From positions 62,001 to 126,000 of the IMG/VR virus record IMGVR_UViG_3300045125_000071: 64,000 nucleotides of DNA. The stretch is one strand, 5' to 3'. The position numbers were made by a program, and so were the translations under genes. Positions 20,181 through 30,232 of the stretch are shown here, in pieces; the first letter of the stretch is position 1, and each line of letters begins with the position of its first letter. The notes beneath the pieces are model-generated. The model searched no databases, was not told where the DNA came from, and worked only from the letters and a program-made list of their open reading frames with translations. This DNA is from a virus.

Positions 20181-20869
20181 TTACCTTTTTGTCAAAAAAT
20201 TATCAAGTTTACCCATTAAATTTTTCATTTTATCTGTTTGTGGGGTTTTTTCTTGTATATTTTCTTGATATTGTTCTCTATCTGATGGGTCATTAAACAC
20301 ATATGCACCTGGGGTAGATGGTGATGATACTAAATCAAAACACACTAATTCAAAGTCATCTTGAACCATGTTTTGACCTTTTATTTGTTTTAATGAACCA
20401 ACACCTCTAGAGGATATACCAAGTGTTGCGCCATTCATAATAAGATTTGCTGCTTGGTCGCCTTTTGTTGATACAATACCCATTTTCTTCCAACCTGGGG
20501 AAGTGTATAATTTAATTTTACCCATGAGTATTTTACCATCCCACCATGTTTCTAAAATGGAATGTGATACTCTATCTAAATCAATATGGGATGATGTTGG
20601 GTGATTTAATTCGCTGAGAGCACCACCCTTCTTAATTAGTGTTTGATATTTTTCAATTTCTCTTTTAATATCGCCTCAGGATATATTCTTCCGTTTTTGT
20701 TTGGTGTATCATATTTCTGTAAAACAGCATAAAGGACTAGGTCTTGCGAAAAGTCCATGTCCTTTATTTCATTTATAAAATTTCTATTTTCAGATTGTGA
20801 GATATAACCAGCATCTTGCTCAATCAAATAACCCTTAACACCAAATTCGTTTGGTCCTAATATCTTCAT
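20181..20869 (-). CDS. 21: Prohead protease, T4 gp21-like (frameshifted)
   Basis: Reads MKILGPNEFGVKGYLIEQDA, DTPNKNGRIYPEAILK and, in the next frame, GALSELNHPTSSHIDLDRVS then AANLIMNGATLGISSRGVGS. The ELNHP histidine and GISSRG serine fit the catalytic His and Ser of S80/U9-type prohead proteases. It cleaves scaffold and capsid leaders, usually after L/I-x-E. A single break near 20640 separates the two pieces. Confidence 0.88.
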
Positions 20870-20906
20870 TTATAGTTTTTATACTATAAATACTTAGATA
20901 TTGATA

Positions 20907-21332
20907 TTAATTTTTTGTTTTATAAAAATTAAATAGGTTTTTATTAATTAAAGCTTGATTAATTATCTCAATACTTAAATTTTTAATATATTCTCTTACA
21001 ACATTATCCTTAATATCAAAATGATTGGTAGTATATAATGTAATCTCTAAATTCATAAAAGATTTTTTATCCGCTTTTATTCCTTTAGATTTTATATCCA
21101 AATCAACAATACTTTGTGGTCTGAATAAATTATTTGATTTGTTATAAATAATTTCTTTCACTAATCTTCTAGTTGTAGATATGATTAAATCAAAATCATC
21201 ATCATCATTTATTGGTAGCAACCAAGAATTTAATTTTACATATATTGTTTTTAAATTTCTAAAATCAACAGTACCAAATCCTAATTTTACATTTTCATAA
21301 TCACCTAATCGAATATACTTTCCTACTTTCAT
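20907..21332 (-). CDS. Hypothetical protein in head gene cluster
   Basis: 141 residues, MKVGKYIRLGDYENVKLGFG..., beta-rich with a DDDDFDLIISTTRRLVKEII helix and an ITLYTTNHFDIKDNVVREYI end. It lies between the protease and portal in the minus-strand head operon, so it is probably a virion or assembly protein. No family recognised. Confidence 0.6.
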   Translation of the reverse strand: MKVGKYIRLGDYENVKLGFGTVDFRNLKTIYVKLNSWLLPINDDDDFDLIISTTRRLVKEIIYNKSNNLFRPQSIVDLDIKSKGIKADKKSFMNLEITLYTTNHFDIKDNVVREYIKNLSIEIINQALINKNLFNFYKTKN

Positions 21333-21432
21333 TATATTTCATATTATTACATTTTTATGGTTATAATAAAATTTATAAAATTATTTTGTAAATTCCAAAT
21401 TTTTAACTATATTTAATATATAAAGAAAAACC

Positions 21433-21623
21433 ATGATTATTATTGACGTGAGCAAAGAGAGGGAATTGAATCTGCATTAAAAGTATATAAAGCTAAAGTT
21501 CTTAAATCAAAACAATTGCAGATTTTAAAAGATAGACAAACTTATGTGAAACCTTCTGTCGCAAAACGAGAGCAAATACAAAAAGCAATCTACTCTCAAA
21601 AATTAAAAAATGGTCTTGATTAA
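21433..21623 (+). CDS. rpsU: Small ribosomal subunit protein bS21 (one frameshift)
   Basis: Too short to be obvious by length, but recognisable: MIIIDVSKER, then after a one-base shift near 21464 GIESALKVYKAKVLKSKQLQ, ILKDRQTYVKPSVAKREQIQ and KAIYSQKLKNGLD. This matches bS21 along its whole ~60 residues (I-D-x-ALKxYK, R-Q-x-Y-x-KPS-x-x-R-E). bS21 binds near the anti-Shine-Dalgarno region of 16S rRNA and affects translation initiation. It is a lone plus-strand gene inside the minus-strand head operon and shares a terminator with it. Confidence 0.88.
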
Positions 21624-21638
21624 TCAAGACCATTTTTT
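21605..21638. terminator. Bidirectional terminator overlapping the end of bS21
   Basis: Perfect 34-base palindrome: AAAAAATGGTCTTGATT and its reverse complement. It includes the last codons of both the bS21 gene and the convergent minus-strand gene, so both encode NGLD at their C-terminus. Confidence 0.85.
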
Positions 21639-22360
21639 AATTCAAGTAATTTGTAATAATAGTATTTTGATGGTTTAATATCTCGTACTTCTTTTTCAAC
21701 ATTTTTTAATTTATTTTTGAGTTCATCATCTGTAGATTCCGATAATATATTTGAAAGTTTTTGTAAAATTTCTTCAGATAATTCTTGTGATTTTTGAACG
21801 ATTTCTTCATTATTTAAATTCAAAATGTTCTTTAATTTTGTTTTATCTTCTTCGGATAATGTTCTACCATAATATGAGTTAAAATCAGTACTGAATAATG
21901 ACATTAGTAATTTTTCTTTATTTGTGTGTTTTGTACTATATGATTCGTTTATATTCTTATTATTAGTTAAAAGTTCAACAAGTTTAATTTTTGCCTTAAC
22001 TTTATTTTCTAAATTTAAAATATTATCATGTTCCATTAACATGTCTAAAGTTTCATATAATTCGTTATTTTCTTGTTCCGATATATTAACTATGTTTTGT
22101 AGTTTATTACATGTTTTTGCGATGGTATTTTTTTTACCAGATAATGATTTACTTAGTTCCTCAACATAATATTTAGCCACATTTTCATTTTCAAAATTCA
22201 TATTTTCAATATTTTCATATAAAAGATATGTTTCTTTAAATTCTCTATCTTCATTAATCACATTCAATATGTTTTTTATTTTTTTGTGTCTTTCTTTGTA
22301 TATAAATCAGTAAACGTATTTAATATTGCTGATTTTGTTTTACCAAATGTATTTTTCATT
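21620..22360 (-). CDS. Hypothetical head-cluster protein (frameshifted near N-terminus)
   Basis: Start ATG at 22360 gives MKNTFGKTKSAILNTFTDLY, broken in an A run (KKDTKK) and continuing as NVINEDREFKETYLLYENIE. Rest is helical and acidic (ELYETLDMLMEHDNILNLEN, KLSNILSESTDDELKNKLKN). It follows the portal gene by one base and ends inside the shared terminator. In T4 the gp67/gp68 core proteins occupy this location, but no sequence match was seen. Confidence 0.6.
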
Positions 22361-22361
22361 T

Positions 22362-24178
22362 TTAATCGTTTAATATGTCTTTTATTTTAGTTTCCATTTC
22401 ATAAATATTCTTCTGTGCTTTTTCTATATTAAATAAATCAGATAAATTATTACCTTCGCCAAGAATATTCGTAAATTTATTTTTTGTTGATTCAGATAGT
22501 GGTGGTTCTCCCGTATCACCTGGCGGTGGTGCTGACATGGATGGACCCATTTCAGCACCTGGTGGTGCGGTTTCTTCACCACCAGTTTCATCGGCTTTTT
22601 TCTATCTTCTTCTGGTATACCATATTTTGAATCGACTTCATCAAATAATCTAGTTCTCTTAATTACATTCTGTGTGTTTGTTAATTCAAAACCAATAGCT
22701 CTTTCAAGTCTTTGTTGCTGTAAATCAAGAACTACTTCACTATCACTCATACCAAGTATATTCTTTTTAGCCCAAGTATGTGATACAGGTAATATACCTA
22801 TTTGTGATTGGTCAGATGTCGCGTCTTTATATAATGTTATTTTTTCCTTCCACTGTTCAATTTTTAACAAATCAGATTGTGATGATGGATTTGTTAATGC
22901 TAAAGTAAAATTACTTAATTCATCTTCAAGGCCTAATAAGTATAAATGAATTAACGCTATTTTATTTAATTCTTGTATTAATGATTTTTGTATTCTATTA
23001 ACAGTTCTTGCAAAACGAATATCCATCAAAGCTAATTGCTTACCATCACCAACAATTTCCTCAAAACCTAAAAACGCTTTTGGTATTCTTAATGCTGCTA
23101 GCATTTTCTTTTGAATATATTCAATATCCGCAATTTCACCCAAATTTTGAGCACCTGGTAAGGTATCTATTGGCGATGCCTGTGCTGGGTCACGAATAGG
23201 AATAAAGTAATCTTGGTCGATAGCCATTTGATTATAACGCATATCTACTTGACCATTTCTTGGGTCTTGTATAGGGTCTCTTTTAAACTTGTTTGCTACT
23301 CTTTGTACGTATGGTTCAATATCCTTATCGTCCATATTACCCACAAAGATTTTGAAAACTCTTCTTTCTGGTGCTCTCGATGTTCTATAAATTAACATCG
23401 CATCTTCAGCAAGAAGTAATTGTTTCCAAATCCTTCTGATTTTATCCAACATGGATGTACCATATGGTAGTTTTCTATCATCACCTAAAAGCCTGAAATG
23501 TGCTATTTCCCATGATTGAAATTCCATTTCTTTATTAGACCACTTGAATCTCAACTCACGACTAGGCATTGTTGTTTCAATGTTATTTGGCGTTTTTGAA
23601 GATGCTCCTTCCCATCTTTCAATTTCAATATTTGGTAATTGTTGACAACCAACAATACCTTCGTTTTGGTCTATCTTAAGATAAACAAAATTATCACCAT
23701 ACTTACACAAACCTCTCGTCCACATTTGTAGATTCGTATTGACATCTAATTTATTAATAAATAAATCTGTCAATATTTCTTTAACTCTATCCGACTCTGA
23801 ATATATTGATAATATTTCACCTTTTTCTGACATTGTTGTTGATTCTTCAGCATATATATCCAATGCTGCCGATATTTCGGGCGTGAACTCCATCGATTCA
23901 TAATCATAATACGCTGATAATCTATTTGGTTCGTAATAAACAGATTGATTATATAATGATTGGTCTAATTTCGTCCACTTATCTGCAATATATTGTGATT
24001 GTTGTGCTTGTAATAAAGCTTTTTCAAACTCCTCTTGCTTTGTGTTTTTAACAATTCATCTTTTCTAAAACTTACTTTTGGTACAGATTGCTGTTGTTCT
24101 CTGTCTTTTTTCATTAGGAAAACCAAATACTTGTGTAAGTTTTTGATATACTGTTAAATCTTTTTTAATATCTGCCAT
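22362..24178 (-). CDS. 20: Portal vertex protein, T4 gp20-like (frameshifted)
   Basis: Start ATG at 24178 (MADIKKDLTVYQKLTQVFGF). Two breaks near 24050-24110, then YYEPNRLSAYYDYESMEFTP, the portal wing and stem FMDDKDIEPYVQRVANKFKR-type region, DYFIPIRDPAQASPIDTLPG, and IADIEYIQKKMLAALRIPKA with FLGFEEIVGDGKQLALMDIR, classic gp20 features. A break near 22590 leads to the Pro/Gly-rich tail ending KIKDILND. The portal is the 12-mer gate for DNA packaging. Confidence 0.93.
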
Positions 24179-24180
24179 AT

Positions 24181-24190
24181 GTATAAATAC
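24181..24190 (-). promoter_or_regulatory. Late promoter motif GTATTTATAC (minus strand)
   Basis: GTATTTATAC on the minus strand two bases upstream of the portal ATG region; the closest spacing seen for this motif. Confidence 0.4.
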
Positions 24191-24230
24191 CTTTTTATTT
24201 AATATAAAACAATTAATTTATATATTGTAG

Positions 24231-25436
24231 TTATCTTTTCCTACCAAATAACCAAGAATATTCTTTATACATCTCTTTAGTGTTATTCATTGGGTTATTA
24301 GCATGAAATAAACTATCATTTGTTTGTAATGCACCTAATGGGTCCATTGTTTGTCCATATGAATAAAATGATTTATTGACTTCATATGTTCTTTCAGATA
24401 ACATCCAGGAATCAATAACCGCCTTATTAACAGAATCTGTTCTTTCCAATTGATTAAAACACAAATCACCAGCATATAATGCAACGGATAAACTCATAAT
24501 AGAGTCATCATGCGCACCTTTCATGTGGTCTGGTCTACCATTTATATAGACAAATGTATTTAATTCGTTCAATAATCTACTTGACCTGATTTGAAATCCT
24601 TTTCTTAATTGTTCCTCAAATGCTGCAATAATTTGTGTTCTTTTATTATTGAAGTTGATACCAGGAATTTTTTCTAAAGTCTTTTTGTTGTATTCCCAAA
24701 TATTTTGAGTATTGATACCGTCGATGAATAAATTTTTATAATTCATTTCTTGCAACTTTCTAGATGTTGCAATACCCATACCACCTGTAATATCTATAAC
24801 AATAAAAGCATTACCATATAAAATACCCCATTTATATGCAATAGCGGCTAAATCATCTGGCGGTATTTTTCCAATATATTCAACAACTTGTTCTCTTTCA
24901 TCAAAATCAATTATATTAATAGAGGAAAAGTCTTCACTATCCCCTCTTGATACGTCGATTCCAGCAATATATCTATGACCTTGAATTGGTTCTTTCCATT
25001 GCCAAAATGTACCTTGCATATATTTTTCTTTCGGAACTCTAATCATGTTCTTGGCAATGTTTTCCTGTACATCATTTGGTATAACACCATCACCCGAACC
25101 TAAAAAGTCACAGTTATGTGATACAATATTATTTGTAAAATATAAATGCATTTCACCTGCGTCTACAATATCATAAACATCGCTTTCATATTCGTAATCA
25201 ATTATTTTTTCAATTGTAAAATACCCATCGTGTGATTTAATTAAATCTTCTTTTTTTACATTTTTTATTAATATCTCATTACCATCGAAATCAAATATTT
25301 TGTGATTATAACTTGCTCTTAATGTTAATCCATTAGTAAAAAATATTTCTCTTGTTTTCTTTTTCAATTTTTGTATACCCAAAAAGTCAACAAACCCTTC
25401 GGGTGATAATATTTCATATTTTGTATTAAGTTTCAT
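24231..25436 (-). CDS. 17: Split intein C-half fused to C-terminal part of terminase large subunit (TerL nuclease domain)
   Basis: Residues 1-108 are a C-intein with its own ATG: NTKYEILSPEGFVDFLGIQK, the block F ending YDIVDAGEMHLYFTNNIVSH then N, and +1 Cys. Residues from C109 are the terminase nuclease half: CDFLGSGDGVIPNDVQENIA, IAGIDVSRGDSEDFSSINII (RNase H-fold Asp) and HMKGAHDDSIMSLSVALYAG (third Asp pair). It is separate from the N-terminal half at 26628-27613; trans-splicing would rejoin ..AQELE with CDFLGSG. The C-intein closely resembles the AceL-TerL class by motif. Confidence 0.9.
   Translation of the reverse strand: MKLNTKYEILSPEGFVDFLGIQKLKKKTREIFFTNGLTLRASYNHKIFDFDGNEILIKNVKKEDLIKSHDGYFTIEKIIDYEYESDVYDIVDAGEMHLYFTNNIVSHNCDFLGSGDGVIPNDVQENIAKNMIRVPKEKYMQGTFWQWKEPIQGHRYIAGIDVSRGDSEDFSSINIIDFDEREQVVEYIGKIPPDDLAAIAYKWGILYGNAFIVIDITGGMGIATSRKLQEMNYKNLFIDGINTQNIWEYNKKTLEKIPGINFNNKRTQIIAAFEEQLRKGFQIRSSRLLNELNTFVYINGRPDHMKGAHDDSIMSLSVALYAGDLCFNQLERTDSVNKAVIDSWMLSERTYEVNKSFYSYGQTMDPLGALQTNDSLFHANNPMNNTKEMYKEYSWLFGRKR
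25113..25436 (-). other. C-intein (108 residues) of an atypical split intein
   Basis: From ATG 25436 to the final Asn before the Cys of CDFLGSG. Penultimate SHN/C is the standard C-terminal splice junction. The long C-half with a very short N-half is the unusual split seen in AceL-TerL and VidaL inteins. Confidence 0.88.
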
Positions 25437-26588
25437 CTATTAAAAATTTTATACATTTTTCAATTAAATTATTTGGTTTCTTTTTTTGTTGTATTCATCC
25501 GAATCAATTACAAGTAATTTGTAACCATGATTTGTATAAAATTGGTTTCTTTCATCGTCCTTATCTTTGTTATGCCAATATTTTCCATCATATTCAATAA
25601 TTTTATTTTTATATACAAAATCAGGAAAATATAATTTACCATCATTATGTAAAAAAATTTCTTTATTTAATTCATGAAAATAACAATTGTTCTTATCTGA
25701 TAATCTATTATATATTTCCCAAAATAATTCTTGTGAAATTTTAGAAACTCTTTTAGTTTTTAATTTTAAAATTCTTTCAACTTGACTATCAATATATTTT
25801 TTTCTTTTTTCTTCAAAATCATCACCATATTTTTTTATAAACCAATTAACACTATTCACTTTAAATTCAGTAATTTTGTCTCTATTAATTTTATAGTGAA
25901 CTTCCCATTCTTCACCATATTTTTCTTTGAACCATTCTTTTTGTGGATATTTTATTATTTTTTCATTAAAACATTTTTTACAATATTTGTTAAAATAGTT
26001 TTTTTCATAACTAAATAAACAATAATTTTTATTACATATCGGACATTTTAATTTATTAAAATCACCATTATAATCTCTTATAAATAAAACTCTTGATGGA
26101 AATTTTTTTGTGGGTGTATTTAAAATATCTAATGATGATGAATAATGGTATATTGATTTATATAATTTAGGATTTTTCGACATTATTTTTCTGTTTGTTG
26201 ATTTACCAAATATTTCATTATCAGAAAGACTTTTTTAAAATTTCTATCGTTTCTTCTAAAGAAAATATATCAACAGACTCTATTATTTGATTTTTTCTTC
26301 CCATCCAGTTTTAGCGGAATTTTTTGATTTTTTTACGAAATCATCTTTTTTTCTGTCAAAAGTTAACCATCTATCATCATATCTTAAAAGATTCAAATTA
26401 TTTTTATATTTTAAAAGAAAAATAACTCTACTTCTTAATGTTTTATTTACACAATATGTTTTTTCAATTTGACTTGTTAATTTATATATTTCTGTAAATA
26501 ATTCAGGGTATTTCATGTGGAATGACATACCAATTTTTTTATTTTCTAAATATCCAGTATCAATTATATCTTTAATTATTTTTTCCAT
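25426..26588 (-). CDS. Free-standing Vsr-like (EDxHD/PD-DEXK) homing endonuclease in split terminase, frameshifted
   Basis: Start MEKIIKDIIDTGYLENKKIG at 26588, preceded by a late promoter motif. One break near 26290 and one near 26200 join it to MSKNPKLYKSIYHYSSSLDI. Two CxxC pairs (CPICNKNYC and YCKKCF) suggest a zinc finger; the catalytic part is YFPDFVYKNKIIEYDGKYWH with D..R and GYKLLVIDSDEY, a Vsr-like nuclease core. After another break near 25465 it ends KCIKFLIDET, overlapping the C-intein ATG. This is the known fractured-gene layout where the endonuclease sits between intein halves. Confidence 0.85.
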
Positions 26589-26591
26589 ATT

Positions 26592-26600
26592 AATAAATAT
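26592..26600 (-). promoter_or_regulatory. Late promoter motif ATATTTATT (minus strand)
   Basis: Four bases upstream of the homing endonuclease ATG on the minus strand; implies separate transcription of the part downstream of the N-terminal terminase half. Confidence 0.4.
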
Positions 26601-26627
26601 TGAAGAATCACACAAAAGATAGTACCA

Positions 26628-27613
26628 CTACAAACTATTGTATAATTCTTCTATAGTCATATTTATAATTTCATTAGTTTCTTTATTTCTTACGGTAACA
26701 GTAGTCGAACCATCAACACATTCCAATTCTTGGGCAATTTTTCTTCTATCGTATTTAAATTTTTTAGACATTGATTCAAACCACGAAGAAAATGGTTTAT
26801 ATCCTTGCTCTTCGTATTCTCGATATTTTTCAATGTCAAAATCCCACAACGTAACTTCATCATCATTGTATAGTTCTCTATTTAACATATAATGTACAAT
26901 GTCATTACATTTTACCCATTTTAAATCTTTTGTATAACGAGGGTCTTTAAACCAACGTAAATCTGTTATATGAAAATCATTTATTCTTCTTATTGCTTGG
27001 TCATATACACCATAATAAATTGGGTCGTAGCCATTAGGTGTTGAAATAAGAATAATCTTACCACCAGTTGAAAGAGATGCCATAGATGCGGCCCAAAAGT
27101 CCTCACCAGCCTCAATATATGCAGCCTCATCAAATACTAGAATGGTTGGTGTATAACCACGAAGTGCGTCAGGAGAAGTTGCTACCGCCTTTACTTCACA
27201 ACCATTGTTTAATCTAAATCTACTTTCAGAGTTCTTATCTGGTGAAAAACCCACATTAATCCATTCTGGCCATTGGTCTAAAAAGTTTCTTATCTTGTTC
27301 GCCATTTCAATGGCGGTATCTCTTTATTCGCAATAATCAGAACTCTCTCAGGATTCTCAGGTTTTGCCACTTGCAATAGTTTTGATACCCATGCTGCGGT
27401 TACAGTTGTAACACCCGCTTGTCTATATTTTCTTGTTATATTTTCATTATATCTTTCATAATCATTAATGAGTTGTATCTGGTCAGGAAATAATTCTAAT
27501 GGTACATATCTTTTTTGCGTATTATCATATGTTTGCAAATATGTTCTTAATGCGTATGGAGTGTCTCTGATAATCTTCGCATATTCTTTTAATTGTTCTA
27601 ATTTTTGATTCAT
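26628..27613 (-). CDS. 17: N-terminal part of terminase large subunit (ATPase) fused to split intein N-half (frameshifted)
   Basis: Start ATG at 27613 (MNQKLEQLKEYAKIIRDTPY). Walker A-like KYRQAGVTTVTAAWVSK, then a break near 27300 into AIEMANKIRNFLDQWPEWIN, Walker B ILVFDEAAYIEAGEDFW and coupling motif IILISTPNG. It ends FKYDRRKIAQELE followed by a 30-residue N-intein (CVDGSTTVTVRNKE... to ELYNSL) and a stop. Packaging motor subunit; activity requires trans-splicing or non-covalent assembly with the C-half at 24231. Confidence 0.9.
26631..26720 (-). other. N-intein (30 residues) of an atypical split intein
   Basis: Starts with Cys after AQELE: CVDGSTTVTVRNKETNEIIN, then MTIEELYNSL and a stop. 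It contains only intein block A (C-x-x-G-x-T). Such short N-halves (about 25-37 residues) define the atypical split class. Confidence 0.88.
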
Positions 27614-27616
27614 ATA

Positions 27617-27625
27617 TATAAATAT
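27617..27625 (-). promoter_or_regulatory. Late promoter motif ATATTTATA (minus strand)
   Basis: ATATTTATATA on the minus strand just upstream of the terminase ATG at 27613. Confidence 0.45.
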
Positions 27626-27628
27626 AAA

Positions 27629-27655
27629 AAAAGTGGTCAAATTTGACCACTTTTG
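27629..27655. terminator. Terminator between gene 27675-28935 and terminase
   Basis: AAAAGTGGTCAAATTTGACCACTTTT, a near-perfect palindrome with T runs in both directions. Confidence 0.75.
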
Positions 27656-27674
27656 AAATTCATGATGTTTTTTG

Positions 27675-28935
27675 CTATTTAGATAAACCAATACCTAATC
27701 CTGCAAGCATGTTATTTATATCATCATCTGATGTTTTATCAGATAATTCTTTGATTAGTTTTTTAAATTCTGATTCTTCCTCAGTAACAGCGTCCTGACT
27801 CCTTAACCTTGACATATCATAGTGAAGCGCAGCCATTAACTTTTTTGATTCTTTACTGTCCGAGAATATTTCTTTATATAAAATCAAATATTCTTTAGTT
27901 GGTAAATTTGCTACGTTAGAAACCAAATAAAAAATAAATTTTCTTTTATCATCTTCAGTTCTTAATGATAATGGTAATTTAGAATAGAATTTTCTCCATA
28001 TTGCTGGACCTAATCTTATATCCCAAGTTTCAGCCTTTAAAGTATCTTCCAATCTTTTAGCTTCAACGTATGTTGGTTTATGCTGAGGTTTTCTTTTATC
28101 CCCAAGATATGACATTACACCTTTAATCCCTTCATGTATTAAAAATGGAAACACAACAGCTTCAGCCCAAACTTTTGGCGGTTTTTCCTTGTTGTGAATC
28201 CGCTCTTACCACCAGCACTCGCTTCATTTATAGATATTTTAGATTCTTCTAAACCCATTTGTGATTCTGACATTTGCCAATATCCAAATAACATAACTGA
28301 AGTAAAAAAACCATATTTTTCAATTATTTTATCATCACCAGTCAATTTTATTAATTCATCTTTAGAATTTTCATAAATCCAATGCCCATCAACAGATAAT
28401 CCATGTGTCATGGCATTCTGTATTCTCCTTTGCATTCTCTCCTCATCTAGATTAACTAAATCTTCAGCCAATTTTTCTTCCTTTTTTTGTAATTCCATTT
28501 CACTTGGCTCATCATCAATTTTAATTGACTCCCTATTCAATTTTAATTCTAAAACCAACGCTTGTTTTGGTATTCCAAAATAATCTCTTAATATCTTTTC
28601 TGCTAATTCTTCTAATTCATCTTTTTTATTGCTTTCTAAAGCTATTATTTCTTGCATAATTTGAAATGCTTTAGAAGATAATTCAAAAAACTTACCAGAA
28701 GTACCAGTACCAATATCACCAACACCAGTATATTGAATTAATTTTGAAAGTGCATTTTGATATTCATCTGATGCTAAAAATTCTTCATAATTTGAATAAT
28801 CAGTGTCTTTATGCTTTGGAAAATCTATTTTACCATAATCGGTATCCCTGGCTTGTAATTTTTTTCAACCTCAGGATTAGGACGACTTCCATGATAAAAT
28901 TTCATCGCTTCATTTTGCTCTCCGTGTTTTGGCAT
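27675..28935 (-). CDS. Hypothetical virion protein (frameshifted)
   Basis: About 420 residues when stitched: MPKHGEQNEAMKFYHGSRPN at 28935, EFLASDEYQNALSKLIQYTG, MQEIIALESNKKDELEELAE, then SINEASAGGKSGFTTR, a break near 28150 and FLIHEGIKGVMSYLGDKRKP to AGLGIGLSK. Helical, no catalytic motif seen. It lies upstream of terminase in the same direction and has its own terminator. Not recognised; head or neck protein is a guess from position. Confidence 0.6.
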
Positions 28936-28936
28936 A

Positions 28937-29834
28937 TTATTTATTTTGGTTATAATAACGAATTAAATTATCTAATTTCATAAACTCAGGCATTTCAGAA
29001 TCACTTTCATATTTAGGTGCTTCATCTGGGTTTTCTCCTGGTGTTTTCCACGGGTCAAAAAATGGTTCATCATCGGTATCTGGATTTGGGTCAAAATCTG
29101 GCGATGTGTATGGTGCTACTTCAGGCGCAACTTCAGGTTCGGCAATAGCTGGACTTTGTTCATTTAACTTCAACCTGATTAAATCTAAAATTTCTTGTTT
29201 AGATGTTATAGGATGATATTCCATTTCAACTAAAGCGTTTAGCCAATTTCCAACTTCATGGTTTTCTCTTTTAATATTTTTCCACATTGCAGCAGCAGCA
29301 ACTTTTTTACCCTTTTCTTCGCTACCATATTTCTCAGCGGCTTTAGATGCTATTTTTTCAAAACCCTTACCTTTTTTACCAATATCTTTACCTGTTTTTG
29401 CGGCTTTTACTACTTCTGATTTTTTCTTATCTGTTAATCCAGCCGATGGTTTTTTCTTTTCTTCAACTGATTGCTTTTTAGATTTTAAAATTTTAAAATC
29501 TTGTGCATCAATTTTACCATTATGATTTTTATCTAATTTTTTTGATTACCTTTCAAATTCTCACTCACTTCTGCTTGTCCTTCACCAGTCGTAACAACCA
29601 TACTACCATTTGGCTGTAATGATACTGTGCCGTCTTTAACACTAACACCCTGTCCCTTTTGTTTATTGGTATTAACTTCTGATGGTGAGTAAACAGTTTT
29701 TTAACAACAGATTGTGTTGCTTCATTAAGCATTCTTGATGCTAATGCGTTAATTTGTTTATCACTAAAATTTGCTAAAGTTTTCTCAGTCATACCTTCTT
29801 TGACCAATCTTTTTATAATGTCTTTACGATTCAT
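28937..29834 (-). CDS. Hypothetical virion protein, proline/acidic C-terminus (frameshifted)
   Basis: MNRKDIIKRLVKEGMTEKTL at 29834, SRMLNEATQSVVKK, a break near 29700 into VYSPSEVNTNKQKGQGVSVK, another near 29540 into a Lys/Gly-rich EKGKKVAAAAMWKNIKREN segment common in phage proteins, then the tail NPDTDDEPFFDPWKTPGENP. Ends one base before the next gene's start. Leader ends RMLNE, a possible prohead-protease site. Confidence 0.55.
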
Positions 29835-30232
29835 ATGTCATTAATTTTAATTTCTTGATTTATTAAAAAATAATTTCTTTCTTTCAATTTTCTTGAAACA
29901 TTTTCAATTGTTTCACCAAAACGAAAATAAAGTCTGTCTTCCTCTAATTCATTATCATACTTTTCCCACGCCAATGAAACAATACCATCAACAGCATCTA
30001 TAACACCAAAATAATCAGAGTTTTGTATCAACTCTAATTGTAAATTAGTATCTTTTAATAAACCTACTGCATTTATATATTCTATATCTGGTGATAAAGA
30101 TTCTAATGAGGAGGATGCGGGTATTGTAAACCAACCATCTATATCAAGTTCGGTAGATTTACTAAAAACAAATTCATATTGTTTTTGTCCTTTATAATCA
30201 ATACCGATTTCATTGACATATATGAGTTTCAT
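29831..30232 (-). CDS. Hypothetical phage protein
   Basis: 133 residues: MKLIYVNEIGIDYKGQKQYE, GWFTIPASSSLESLSPDIEY, VDGIVSLAWEKYDN. Beta-rich with a conserved-looking FGETIENVSRKLKERNYFL. Overlaps the next gene's ATG by four bases (coupled translation). No family recognised. Confidence 0.65.
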   Translation of the reverse strand: MKLIYVNEIGIDYKGQKQYEFVFSKSTELDIDGWFTIPASSSLESLSPDIEYINAVGLLKDTNLQLELIQNSDYFGVIDAVDGIVSLAWEKYDNELEEDRLYFRFGETIENVSRKLKERNYFLINQEIKINDI

